Notes under the pieces: model-generated
The model's input: only the letters and a program-made list of their open reading frames with translations
Database searches by the model: none
Told to the model about the DNA's origin: nothing
Part shown: one piece after another, positions 18,976 to 27,683 of the stretch
Position numbering within the stretch: position 1 is the first letter of the stretch
Layout: every line of letters begins with the position of its first letter
Translations under genes and position numbers: made by a program
NCBI GenBank assembly: GCA_949419965.1
Contig: CASPAC010000002.1
Coordinates: 26,592-90,591 of the forward strand
Reading direction: 5' to 3'
Length of the DNA stretch: 64,000 nt
Source of the DNA: Bacteroidales bacterium
Lineage (GTDB): Bacteria > Bacteroidota > Bacteroidia > Bacteroidales > Rikenellaceae

Positions 18976-19006
18976 TTTACAAGGTGAAAAGTAGAAAGTA
19001 AACTTT

Positions 19007-19054
19007 GCGATTAAGCGAGGGCAGAGACTGCTTGCAGGCTATGCCGAGCGCAAG
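19007..19054 (-). repeat. Short degenerate copy of the promoter-bearing repeat
   Basis: On the minus strand this reads like the end unit of the ettA/lepA repeats (gctcggc...gcaagc...gccctcgctta) but the -7 box is not TAnnTTTG. It lies 32 bases before hisS and appears to be a worn copy of the same unit. Confidence 0.55.
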
Positions 19055-19061
19055 CAAAGTC

Positions 19062-19082
19062 AAAAACCCCGCAGGGGTTATT
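19062..19082 (-). terminator. ettA terminator
   Basis: On the minus strand AACCCC, TGC loop and GGGGTT are followed by T residues, about 30 bases past the ettA stop codon. Confidence 0.7.
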
Positions 19083-19111
19083 AAAAGTCAAAATGCGGCT
19101 GAGGCACCTTA

Positions 19112-20788
<1,677 letters not shown>

Positions 20789-20822
20789 ATCGTTGTTCTG
20801 ATTTTGCGGGATTAAATTCGTG

Positions 20823-20852
20823 CAAAGATACGAATAAGCGAGGGCAAAAGCA
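20823..20852 (-). promoter_or_regulatory. ettA promoter inside a dispersed repeat
   Basis: On the minus strand a TTGC -33 element, a 19-base spacer and TATCTTTG (20823-20830) match the Bacteroidetes consensus, 35 bases before the ettA ATG. The identical arrangement precedes lepA. Confidence 0.75.
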
Positions 20853-21284
20853 AGCTCGCTTGCATTTTGCCGAGCGAGAGTATCTTGGGCGCAAGCCAAT
20901 GTATGAAAAGTCGAGCGCAGAAGCAAGCGTCAGCTTGATTATGCCGAGACGGAGTATCTTCAACGAAGTTAAAGATACGAATAAGCCGCAACAAAGGATT
21001 GTTTTTTTGCCGAGCAGGAATGCCTTCGATGAAGATGTGTTGAAACGTATGCTTATCCGCAAAATGCCCCTCTGTCGTTTTTGGGCGGTTCCGAGAGCCG
21101 CGCGGGCCGCAGCCTCCCCCGGCGGAGGCCCGCAGAATCCGGCTGTCGCCGGGCGTGCCCCGCAGGCTGCGGTCCGCACACACACTAACAGGTCGAATGC
21201 AGAATCGGCAAAAGAGAGGAATGTTTCGGATGAGTATAATTATTTGTCCGGATGCCGTATTTTGGTCGAAGCCGATGATGCGCA
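20823..21284 (-). repeat. Long dispersed repeat, copy A (promoter-bearing, structured)
   Basis: About 460 bases that recur in inverted orientation at 45689-46158. The outer ~220 bases are almost identical between copies and include a GC-rich block (about 21100-21180) whose ends CCGCAGCCT and AGGCTGCGG pair and enclose further hairpins (CCGGC/GCCGG and CCTCC/GGAGG). The gene-proximal part is built from related ~70-base units of the form 'ctcggc...gcttgct...ctcg...tatcttt', the last one being a working promoter for ettA. Several reading frames run through it but differ between copies, so I do not call them genes. Confidence 0.85.
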
Positions 21285-21317
21285 TTGAAACGCCACGCTG
21301 AAAACTCCGGACACGGA

Positions 21318-21349
21318 AAAACTCCCGAATCGCAGGGACTCGGGAGTTT
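21318..21349 (-). terminator. Rubrerythrin terminator
   Basis: On the minus strand AAACTCCCGA and TCGGGAGTTT form a 10-base-pair stem followed by T residues, about 80 bases past the rubrerythrin stop. Confidence 0.7.
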
Positions 21350-21426
21350 CGGTATGACTGGGCATGCGCCCGGTTTCAGCTCCGGATCAAGAGGCGTTCC
21401 GCTCCACGAAACATCGCGGCTCCGGT

Positions 21427-22005
21427 TCAATAGTTCTCTTTCTTGGGCTCAAAATAGGACTGCGGATGCTGGCAGGCCGGGCAGATCTTGGGTGCTTCCG
21501 ACGCTTCGCACACATAGCCGCAGTTGCGGCACTGCCACCAGATCTTGCCGTCGCGCTTGAAGAAATCGCCGTCCGAAAAGCGGCTCAGCAGTTTCAGATA
21601 GCGCGATTCGTGCTGCGATTCGACGGTCGAAATCATCTTGAACGCCGTCGCCACCTCGGGAAATCCCTCTTCCTCGGCCACAGCGGCAAAGTCTCGATAG
21701 AGCACGTCCCACTCTTCGCGTTCGCCCCGGGCGGCAGCCAGCAGGTTCTCCTGCGTCGTGCCGATGGGGCCGGCAGGGTAGCTGGCCGTGACGGTCACTT
21801 CGCCGCCTTCCAGAAACTTGAAAAAGCGTTCGGCGTGTTCCTTCTCCTGCTCGGCGGTCTCCAGAAAGACGCCCGCCACCTGTTCGTAGCCCTCTTTCTT
21901 GGCCTTGCTTGCAAAAAACACATAACGGCTGCGCGCCTGGCTCTCGCCGGCGAAGGCCTTCAGCAGATTCTGTTCGGTACGGGTACCCTTGATGCTCTTG
22001 TTCAT
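21427..22005 (-). CDS. rbr: Rubrerythrin
   Basis: 192 residues. The N-terminal ~140 residues are a four-helix diiron domain with the ligand-bearing 'AFAGESQARSRYVFFASKA' and 'ETAEQEKEHAERFFKFL' helices and 'STVESQHESRYLKLL'. The C-terminal rubredoxin domain has 'CRNCGYVCEASEAPKICPACQHP' with two CxxC iron ligands. It reduces hydrogen peroxide, protecting an anaerobe from oxygen. The frame is open to 22089, but the ATG at 22005 begins the family sequence 'MNKSIKGTRTEQNLLKAF'. It has its own terminator and lies downstream of capA in the same direction. Confidence 0.96.
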   Translation of the reverse strand: MNKSIKGTRTEQNLLKAFAGESQARSRYVFFASKAKKEGYEQVAGVFLETAEQEKEHAERFFKFLEGGEVTVTASYPAGPIGTTQENLLAAARGEREEWDVLYRDFAAVAEEEGFPEVATAFKMISTVESQHESRYLKLLSRFSDGDFFKRDGKIWWQCRNCGYVCEASEAPKICPACQHPQSYFEPKKENY

Positions 22006-22089
22006 AGCGGTTCGGTATTGGTTCTCCTTGGCGATACAAATTCCGCAGCAAACCGCCGCAAAAAAACGTCTTCGGGCCGTTCGGCTCAC

Positions 22090-23139
22090 TCATAGGGCCT
22101 TTTCGAGCAGCGCTTCGGTATCGGTGCGGAAGCGCCGGTAGGCTTCGGGCAGCAAAAGGGTGTCGGCCGCTTCGGGCGGCAGTATGCGGTATCCGGGCAG
22201 GGCCACCCACACCGGTACGATCCGCAGTGCATAGGTCATGTGCCCGTCGGGGTGCCGCGTGGCGTCGATTTCGGCCATCAGACCGCCGTCGCAGTAGCGC
22301 CGCCGCTGGTTGGAGACGAAATTGCCCAGCGAATAGAGCACCACGTGCGCCGAGTCTGCCTCGCAGGGCTGTACGACATGGGGATGATGACCGATGACAA
22401 GATCGGCTCCGTGCCGCCGCAGAAAACCGGCCAGCCGGCGCTGCACGGCATCGGGCTGCCGCTGGTATTCGTTGCCCCAGTGCATGGAGACCGCCACGCA
22501 GTCGACGCTGTCGCTGCGCGCGGCAGCCAGATCGGCCGCCATGGCCAGCGTATCGATCGGATTGACGATCGTTCCGCGCGGCACGCGCAGACCGTTCGTA
22601 CCGTAGGTATAGCTCAGAAAGGCGAACCTCACGCCGTGCCGCTCGATCCGGAGAGGATGGTTGAGCTTCCGGTCCAAGCTGTCGGCAAAGACGCCCGTAT
22701 GGCATATCCCGCAGCGGTCCAGCACCTCGATCGTGGTGCGGATGCCCCCGGCTCCTCCGTCGCAGCAATGGTTGTTGGCCATCGTCGCGATGTCGACGCC
22801 CGCCTGCGCAAGCGCTTCGGCCAGCGCCGCCGGCGACCGGAACATAGGGTAGCCCGTGTAGCGGTCGGAGTGCGTGAGGGTCGTCTCGAGGTTCACTACC
22901 GTCAGATCGGCCGCCCGGAAACGGGGCAGTACGGCAGCGAAACACTCCGAATAATCAAACCCGTTTTCCCGCCGGGCCGCTTCCACCTGGGGCAAATGCT
23001 GCATCACATCGCCCGTGAAAAGAAGTTTCACCGTAACAGGTTCCGGCTTCCCGCTCCCGGCGCCGGAATTGCCTGCCGGCGAACAGCCGATCGCACACAG
23101 CAACAGCCAGCAGCAAAGATATTTGCAGCATCCGCTCAC
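22090..23139 (-). CDS. CapA-family lipoprotein (metallophosphatase-fold)
   Basis: 349 residues starting at GTG 23139, which overlaps the TGA of the DUF4491 gene as GTGA, a classic translational-coupling overlap. The N-terminus 'CCWLLLCAIGC' ends in a lipobox, so the mature protein is probably an outer-facing lipoprotein. The PGA_cap domain shows 'LLFTGDVMQHLPQVEAA', 'TVVNLETTLT', 'DIATMANNHCCDGG' and 'LVIGHHPHVVQP', matching CapA/PgsA poly-gamma-glutamate or capsule proteins related to metallophosphatases. The frame is open further upstream but that part is the DUF4491 gene read out of frame. Substrate is unknown. Confidence 0.85.
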   Translation of the reverse strand: MSGCCKYLCCWLLLCAIGCSPAGNSGAGSGKPEPVTVKLLFTGDVMQHLPQVEAARRENGFDYSECFAAVLPRFRAADLTVVNLETTLTHSDRYTGYPMFRSPAALAEALAQAGVDIATMANNHCCDGGAGGIRTTIEVLDRCGICHTGVFADSLDRKLNHPLRIERHGVRFAFLSYTYGTNGLRVPRGTIVNPIDTLAMAADLAAARSDSVDCVAVSMHWGNEYQRQPDAVQRRLAGFLRRHGADLVIGHHPHVVQPCEADSAHVVLYSLGNFVSNQRRRYCDGGLMAEIDATRHPDGHMTYALRIVPVWVALPGYRILPPEAADTLLLPEAYRRFRTDTEALLEKAL

Positions 23140-23435
23140 TTGTCGTTCTTTTTGGGAAACCAGCCTTTTTCCACGCGCTTGCGCTGTTCGAACAGCTCGC
23201 CGATCGACCAGAACGACGAAGCGCCCCACACGGCCAGAAGCGTAGACCACAAAATGTCCCGTACGGCAACGGATCCAGCCACGGCACCGATGCCCATCAC
23301 AAGGAACACCCACCAGCATCTCACGCCGAAATGATATTCGCCCTTGATGACAAGCGGATGAAACAGCCCGATGATCAGGAACGTCGCTATGCCGATCGCA
23401 AGACCCGTAAGATTGTATTCCGTCAGAAATTCCAT
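23136..23435 (-). CDS. DUF4491 family membrane protein
   Basis: 99 residues with three hydrophobic segments: 'LAIGIATFLIIGLFHPLVI', 'CWWVFLVMGIGAVAGSVAV' and 'LWSTLLAVWGASSFWSI'. This matches the small Bacteroidetes DUF4491 family, function unknown. A charged tail 'LFEQRKRVEKGWFPKKNDK' closes it. The ATG at 23435 is favoured because a strong promoter ends only a few bases before it, making the mRNA almost leaderless. It is translationally coupled to the capA-like gene downstream. Confidence 0.8.
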   Translation of the reverse strand: MEFLTEYNLTGLAIGIATFLIIGLFHPLVIKGEYHFGVRCWWVFLVMGIGAVAGSVAVRDILWSTLLAVWGASSFWSIGELFEQRKRVEKGWFPKKNDK

Positions 23436-23440
23436 AGCAA

Positions 23441-23472
23441 CAAAGATAGCACAAGACCGCAGCATTGCCAAA
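23441..23472 (-). promoter_or_regulatory. Promoter of the DUF4491-capA operon
   Basis: On the minus strand TTTG (23472-23469), a 20-base spacer and TATCTTTG (23448-23441) fit the Bacteroidetes -33/-7 consensus. The -7 box ends 6 bases from the DUF4491 ATG, so the transcript would have almost no 5' leader. Confidence 0.7.
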
Positions 23473-23732
23473 TTTATCCGAACTTTACCGAAACGGGGTA
23501 GTCTTCAACGTAATCCGCAATACGGATAAATCGGGCGCAAAAAACGGATTCCTGTTGCAGTTTACCGAGGTCGAAATAGGAAATACCTGCCTTTGCAGGC
23601 GAGTATTTCCACGCTTTGTTTTAACAGACACAGCCCGTTACTCCGCATCTTGCATTTGTTCTCGGCCTGCGGTTCGTACAGCTCCCGGACATCCCGGCGG
23701 CAAGTATTCGCAGCAGGCCCGGCCCTTCGAAC

Positions 23733-23769
23733 AAAAAAACGAGACGATTCCATTTTGGAATCGTCTCGC
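23733..23769 (-). terminator. Porin gene terminator
   Basis: On the minus strand CGAGACGATTCC and GGAATCGTCTCG form a 12-base-pair stem with a 5-base loop and seven T residues, about 30 bases past the porin stop codon. Confidence 0.85.
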
Positions 23770-23795
23770 AAACAATCGAGAATCGGCGAAGCAAT

Positions 23796-25139
23796 TTAGA
23801 AGCTGTACTGCACCATCAGGTTGGCACGGTTGGCGTGGTTCTTCGCAGCATTCATGTTCTTGCGCGTACCGTAGAGGAATTCGCCGGCTACGCGGAAGCG
23901 CGAGGTGACGTTGTAGAAAATGTTGCCGAAGATATACTGGCCCTGACGGTACTCGTTGTCGGAAACGGCACCGTGGTTGCGCTCCATGCGGACCATCGAG
24001 TAACCGCCCGTGAGGCAGACTCTGCGCGACAGATTGATCTGTGCGGCTGCCTGCCAGCCCCACATGGGCATGGTCTGGATCTTCTCGGCATTCTGCGGAT
24101 TGGGCGCGAAGTCGAGACCCGAACCGGTGAGGTCCTGGATGTAGGGAGTGATGCCCTTGCCATAAACGCCGTTCATGAAGAGAACCAGCGGACGGGCTAC
24201 CTTGATGCGGCCGCTGAACTGAGCGCCCCAGCCCAGGAGCGTTGTGTTCTTGTTGGTGCGTACGTTGCGCAGATACATGTCGCGTACGACGCCCGAGAAG
24301 CGGATGTGGCTTTCGCGGTTGTTGCCCCACGACAGCTGGAGGTAGGCCGGGAAGTCGGGCACACGCTGACGCAGCGCTGCGAAGTTGTCGTTGTAGGTGC
24401 CGCTCACATTGGGCATTTCGGCTGCGACACCGAACGTCAGACGATCGCGGGCGAAGGTCACTTCGTAGCGGATCATCGTCGCGAAGTTGAAGTTGTAGGC
24501 GTTGGGACCGCGGAAGTCGACGGTGTTGGGGGCTGCCTGCAGGTCGCAGAAAGTGGTCACGTCGCGACCCAGCGTGAAGCCGCCGAGCGAAACGTAGGCC
24601 GAACGCAGACGGGGCGTGTAGCTGCCCTCGCGGCCGCCGCGGAAGTCGGCATCCATGAAGACCAGCACGCGGCCCAGTACGCCCGAGTTGGCGATGGCTT
24701 TCACGAATACGCGCGAGGTCGAGGCGTCCATCATGAGCTTCTGGTTCGTGGCGTAGCTGCCCGGAACGGGGATGTCATAGGGTACGAAGTCGATGTTGTC
24801 CGAAATACCCTCGAAACCGTAGCCTGCACGCAGGGTCACCGAGCCGCCCAGCGCAAACGAGAAGCGGTTGTCCTTCGTGGTGAAGACGAACTGCGGTTTG
24901 TCGACCTGCTGGAAACCGTAGCGGTGGGTCTCGATATAGTCCTGCGTGGCGTTTGCCACCGCCGTCCGGTTGCGCGCTGCAACATCCGCGCAGCCGCAGC
25001 CGATGGTTTCGACCTCCTGGGCGGAGATCAGATAGACCGTCGGCGAGTATTCGCTCTCGGGAGCCTGGTTCGAGTAGCGCTGTGCCGATGCGGAAGATGC
25101 AAGCAGCAGTGCCGCAGTCAAAAGTCGAAATGTTTTCAT
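23796..25139 (-). CDS. Outer-membrane porin, DcaP-like
   Basis: 447 residues with a signal peptide ('LLTAALLLASSASAQ'). After a short N-terminal region the chain is a succession of alternating beta-strand segments ('FSFALGGSVTLRAGYGFEGI', 'SRVFVKAIANSGVLGRVLVFMDADF') and ends in '...ANLMVQYSF', a typical outer-membrane C-terminal Phe. The arrangement matches the DcaP-type porin family seen in Bacteroidales. It presumably forms a passive pore for small anionic solutes; the solute is not predictable. The ATG at 25139 gives a proper signal peptide, whereas the longer frame to 25196 would not. Confidence 0.78.
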   Translation of the reverse strand: MKTFRLLTAALLLASSASAQRYSNQAPESEYSPTVYLISAQEVETIGCGCADVAARNRTAVANATQDYIETHRYGFQQVDKPQFVFTTKDNRFSFALGGSVTLRAGYGFEGISDNIDFVPYDIPVPGSYATNQKLMMDASTSRVFVKAIANSGVLGRVLVFMDADFRGGREGSYTPRLRSAYVSLGGFTLGRDVTTFCDLQAAPNTVDFRGPNAYNFNFATMIRYEVTFARDRLTFGVAAEMPNVSGTYNDNFAALRQRVPDFPAYLQLSWGNNRESHIRFSGVVRDMYLRNVRTNKNTTLLGWGAQFSGRIKVARPLVLFMNGVYGKGITPYIQDLTGSGLDFAPNPQNAEKIQTMPMWGWQAAAQINLSRRVCLTGGYSMVRMERNHGAVSDNEYRQGQYIFGNIFYNVTSRFRVAGEFLYGTRKNMNAAKNHANRANLMVQYSF

Positions 25140-25286
25140 AAGCCGAATAGAATTTGGTTTTTTTAATGGATTCTCAATGTTTTGCATTTGGAACACAACA
25201 AGTTAATTTTCACCCGGCAAATTAGCAACTTGTATGCCAAATCGCGGCTGCGGCGAAGCTATCCGGTGAGGTTGTCCAAAAATTCT

Positions 25287-25294
25287 TACCTTTG
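25287..25294 (+). promoter_or_regulatory. Probable -7 box for the phosphoesterase/RibD-like operon
   Basis: TACCTTTG on the plus strand, about 60 bases before the phosphoesterase ATG. Between them lies a perfect hairpin, GCACCGG (25312-25318) and CCGGTGC (25327-25333), in what would be the 5' leader. Confidence 0.55.
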
Positions 25295-25353
25295 CAACGG
25301 ATCGAATTACGGCACCGGGTTTGCATCCGGTGCGGATATATTAAATAAGGTAT

Positions 25354-26520
25354 ATGATACTGCACTCCCTGTTGATCATGCTGGGACTCATCGCCATTGC
25401 CGCCGACATGCACCATTACCGCCGCATGCAGCGCGAGGGAGCGTCCCGCAACCGACGCATCTTTTTCATAGCGTGGGCCGCGCTCACCGATTCGCTGCCC
25501 ATCGCCGCGGCGCTCGCCGGAATCGCCCTGCGCGACAACCCCACGGCCTACATTCTTTGGGCCATGTGGATGTTCTGGGCGTGGATGGTCACCGTGTTTC
25601 CGCGGATCTGCTACTTTTTCTTCAACGCCTTGCGCCGGCCTAAGACAGGCTTGGTCCTGGGCGCCGTCGTTGCCATCGTGCTGGTTTGCGGCGCTACGGA
25701 GGGCCGTTCTTCGCTCCGCGTCGAAAAGACCGAGATCTGCTCCGACCGCCTGCCCGCAGGATTCGACGGCTTGCGCATCGTGCAGCTCTCCGACATCCAC
25801 ATCGGCGCATTGCTCCGGCCCGAAAAGGAGCTGCGGCGGCTCGTCGACACCGTAAACGCATTGCGGCCCGACCTGGTCATCTTCACCGGCGACCTGGTCA
25901 ACATCCGTTCGTCCGAGCTCAACGGCAAGAGTATGCCGCAGCTGGCGCGTTTCCGGGCTCCGGTCTACTCCGTCACGGGCAACCACGACATGGGTACCTA
26001 TATTGAAGATACCGTCGCCATGCCGCCGGCTGAAAGTTTGGCACAGGTCATCGAGCGCCAGCAGCAGATGGGGTGGCACGTGTTGCAGGACACGACGCTC
26101 TTCCTCAGGCGCGGCGGCGACAGCATCACGCTTTCGGGCATTTCGTTCGACCCGGCGCTGCAGTTGATGCGCCATGCCTCGGGTTTGCGTTCCGATAAGA
26201 TGGAAGCCGCCTACCGCAACGTCCCCGATTCGGTTTTCAACATCACGGCCGTGCACCTGCCCCAGCTGTGGGATCAGATCACGGAGAGCGGCCACGGCGA
26301 CCTGACCCTCGCGGGCCACACCCACAGCATGCAGATGAAAATCCGCTTCTTCGGGTGGCAGTGGTCGCCCGCCGTCTGGATGTACAGCCGTTGGAGCGGG
26401 CGTTACGACCGGCCCGGGAGCACCCTCTACATCAACGACGGCATCGGCAGCGTGGGCTATCCGATGCGCATCGGCGCCCGGCCCGAAATCACCCTTATCA
26501 CATTGCGCCGATGCTCGTAA
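25354..26520 (+). CDS. Membrane-anchored metallophosphoesterase
   Basis: 388 residues. The first ~120 contain four hydrophobic segments ('LLIMLGLIAIAADMHHY', 'FFIAWAALTDSLPIAAALAGI', 'ILWAMWMFWAWMVTVF', 'LVLGAVVAIVLVCG'). The catalytic domain follows with calcineurin-type metal motifs: 'IVQLSDIHIGALL' (D-x-H), 'VIFTGDLVN' (GD), 'SVTGNHDMG' (GNHD) and 'LTLAGHTHSMQMK' (GHTH). It resembles YkuE/YaeI-type phosphoesterases that act on lipid or wall-related phosphates at the membrane. Its last codons overlap the start of the RibD-like gene by 10 bases, so the two are co-transcribed. Confidence 0.9.
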   Translation: MILHSLLIMLGLIAIAADMHHYRRMQREGASRNRRIFFIAWAALTDSLPIAAALAGIALRDNPTAYILWAMWMFWAWMVTVFPRICYFFFNALRRPKTGLVLGAVVAIVLVCGATEGRSSLRVEKTEICSDRLPAGFDGLRIVQLSDIHIGALLRPEKELRRLVDTVNALRPDLVIFTGDLVNIRSSELNGKSMPQLARFRAPVYSVTGNHDMGTYIEDTVAMPPAESLAQVIERQQQMGWHVLQDTTLFLRRGGDSITLSGISFDPALQLMRHASGLRSDKMEAAYRNVPDSVFNITAVHLPQLWDQITESGHGDLTLAGHTHSMQMKIRFFGWQWSPAVWMYSRWSGRYDRPGSTLYINDGIGSVGYPMRIGARPEITLITLRRCS

Positions 26521-27584
26521 ACCTCTCCGCCGCGGTCACGGCCGACGGCTACATGGACGATAACACCCCCGAGCGGCTGACGATCTCAACTCCCGAGGAC
26601 ATGGCCGAAGTCTACCGCCTGCGTACCGGGCACGACGCCATTCTGGTTGGCGCCGAGACCTTGCGCCGCGACAATCCGGCCTTGCTGCTGCGCGATCCGG
26701 AAGCACGGCGCCGGCGTGCCGAGCGCGGACTGCGCCCCGACCTCACCAAGGTAACGGTCACCGCTTCCGGAAAGCTCGATCCGTCCCTGCGATTCTTCAC
26801 GGAGGGCGATGCCGAACATTACGTCTTCTCGACCGTCCGGCTCCCCGAACTCGACCGCGTCGCCACCGTCATACGCAGCGATGCGCCGAGTGCCCGCGCC
26901 ATCGTCACCGAGTTGGAGAAACGCGGTATCCGGCGGCTTTTCGTCGAGGGCGGCGCACGCATCTTGCGTCTCTTTCTCGAAGAGGGAATGGCCGACACCC
27001 TGCGGCTGGCCGTCAATCCGGCCATGACGCTCGGCGAGGGCAGGGGAGGGGCCCATTTCGCTTTCGATGCCCCCGGCAAACCCTGCATCCGCTCACGGTT
27101 CGGCGGCATGGAGGTGAGCACCTGGCAGCTGAAGCCCGACACCGCAGCCGACGACCTGCGCTTCCTGCGCATGGCCGTCGACGAAAGCCGCAAATGCGTG
27201 CCCTGCGCCACATCCTACTGCGTGGGCGCCGTCGTCGTCACGTCCGACGGCTCGGTTTTCACGGGCCGCACCCACGAAACGTCGGCCACGCACCATGCCG
27301 AGCAGGAGGCGGTCGCCAAAGCGCTGGCCGCAGGCGCCCGCTTGCGCGGCGCATCGATCTATTCCTCGATGGAACCTTGCTCGAAGCGGGCAAGCGAGCC
27401 GGAGAGCTGCACCGAACTCATCTTGCGCCACGGCTTCGCCCATGTGGCTTTCGCGCTCTACGAGCCCGACTGCTTCGTCGCATGCCGCGGTGCGCTGACC
27501 CTGCGCGAGTCGGGCGTCGACGTGCGGCACTGCCCCGAACTGGCCGGCGAAGTGCGGGCCGCCAATGCCCATCTGTGGCGATAA
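26511..27584 (+). CDS. RibD-like reductase-deaminase fusion in reversed domain order
   Basis: 357 residues. The N-terminal ~210 residues match the DHFR-like RibD_C reductase ('NLSAAVTADGYMDD', 'HDAILVGAETLRRDNPALLL', 'RRLFVEGGARILRLFL'). The C-terminal ~140 form a cytidine-deaminase-like domain with zinc ligands 'HHAEQEAV' and 'SMEPCSKRASEPESC'. Canonical RibD has the deaminase first and the reductase second, so the order here is inverted. It may perform the two riboflavin steps (deamination then reduction of the ribosylaminopyrimidine), or a related pyrimidine reaction. The ATG at 26511 overlaps the phosphoesterase stop codon. A canonical ribD may exist elsewhere in the genome. Confidence 0.8.
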   Translation: MLVNLSAAVTADGYMDDNTPERLTISTPEDMAEVYRLRTGHDAILVGAETLRRDNPALLLRDPEARRRRAERGLRPDLTKVTVTASGKLDPSLRFFTEGDAEHYVFSTVRLPELDRVATVIRSDAPSARAIVTELEKRGIRRLFVEGGARILRLFLEEGMADTLRLAVNPAMTLGEGRGGAHFAFDAPGKPCIRSRFGGMEVSTWQLKPDTAADDLRFLRMAVDESRKCVPCATSYCVGAVVVTSDGSVFTGRTHETSATHHAEQEAVAKALAAGARLRGASIYSSMEPCSKRASEPESCTELILRHGFAHVAFALYEPDCFVACRGALTLRESGVDVRHCPELAGEVRAANAHLWR

Positions 27585-27662
27585 ACGGGCGCATTTTATT
27601 CCTAAAAGGACCCAAGATTGGTCTAAAACACCGAAAATTCATGGTATTTGTCTTATATCGAC

Positions 27663-27670
27663 TATATTTG
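27663..27670 (+). promoter_or_regulatory. -7 box of the TolC-HlyD-ABC operon
   Basis: TATATTTG matches TAnnTTTG, 13 bases before the TolC ATG at 27684 (22 before the alternative ATG at 27693). The upstream -33 element is not clear. Confidence 0.55.
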
Positions 27671-27683
27671 CTCGCATAATCGC

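Noticed and set aside
20860..21288. 142-codon plus-strand frame inside repeat copy A, and the related frame opposite at 45609-46160
   Set aside because: They follow the repeat, not a protein family; the frames differ between copies and contain the promoter units. Explained as non-coding repeat.
25292..25353. FMN riboswitch before the phosphoesterase/RibD-like operon
   Set aside because: The leader is too short and lacks the conserved RFN-element sequences; only a single hairpin is present.
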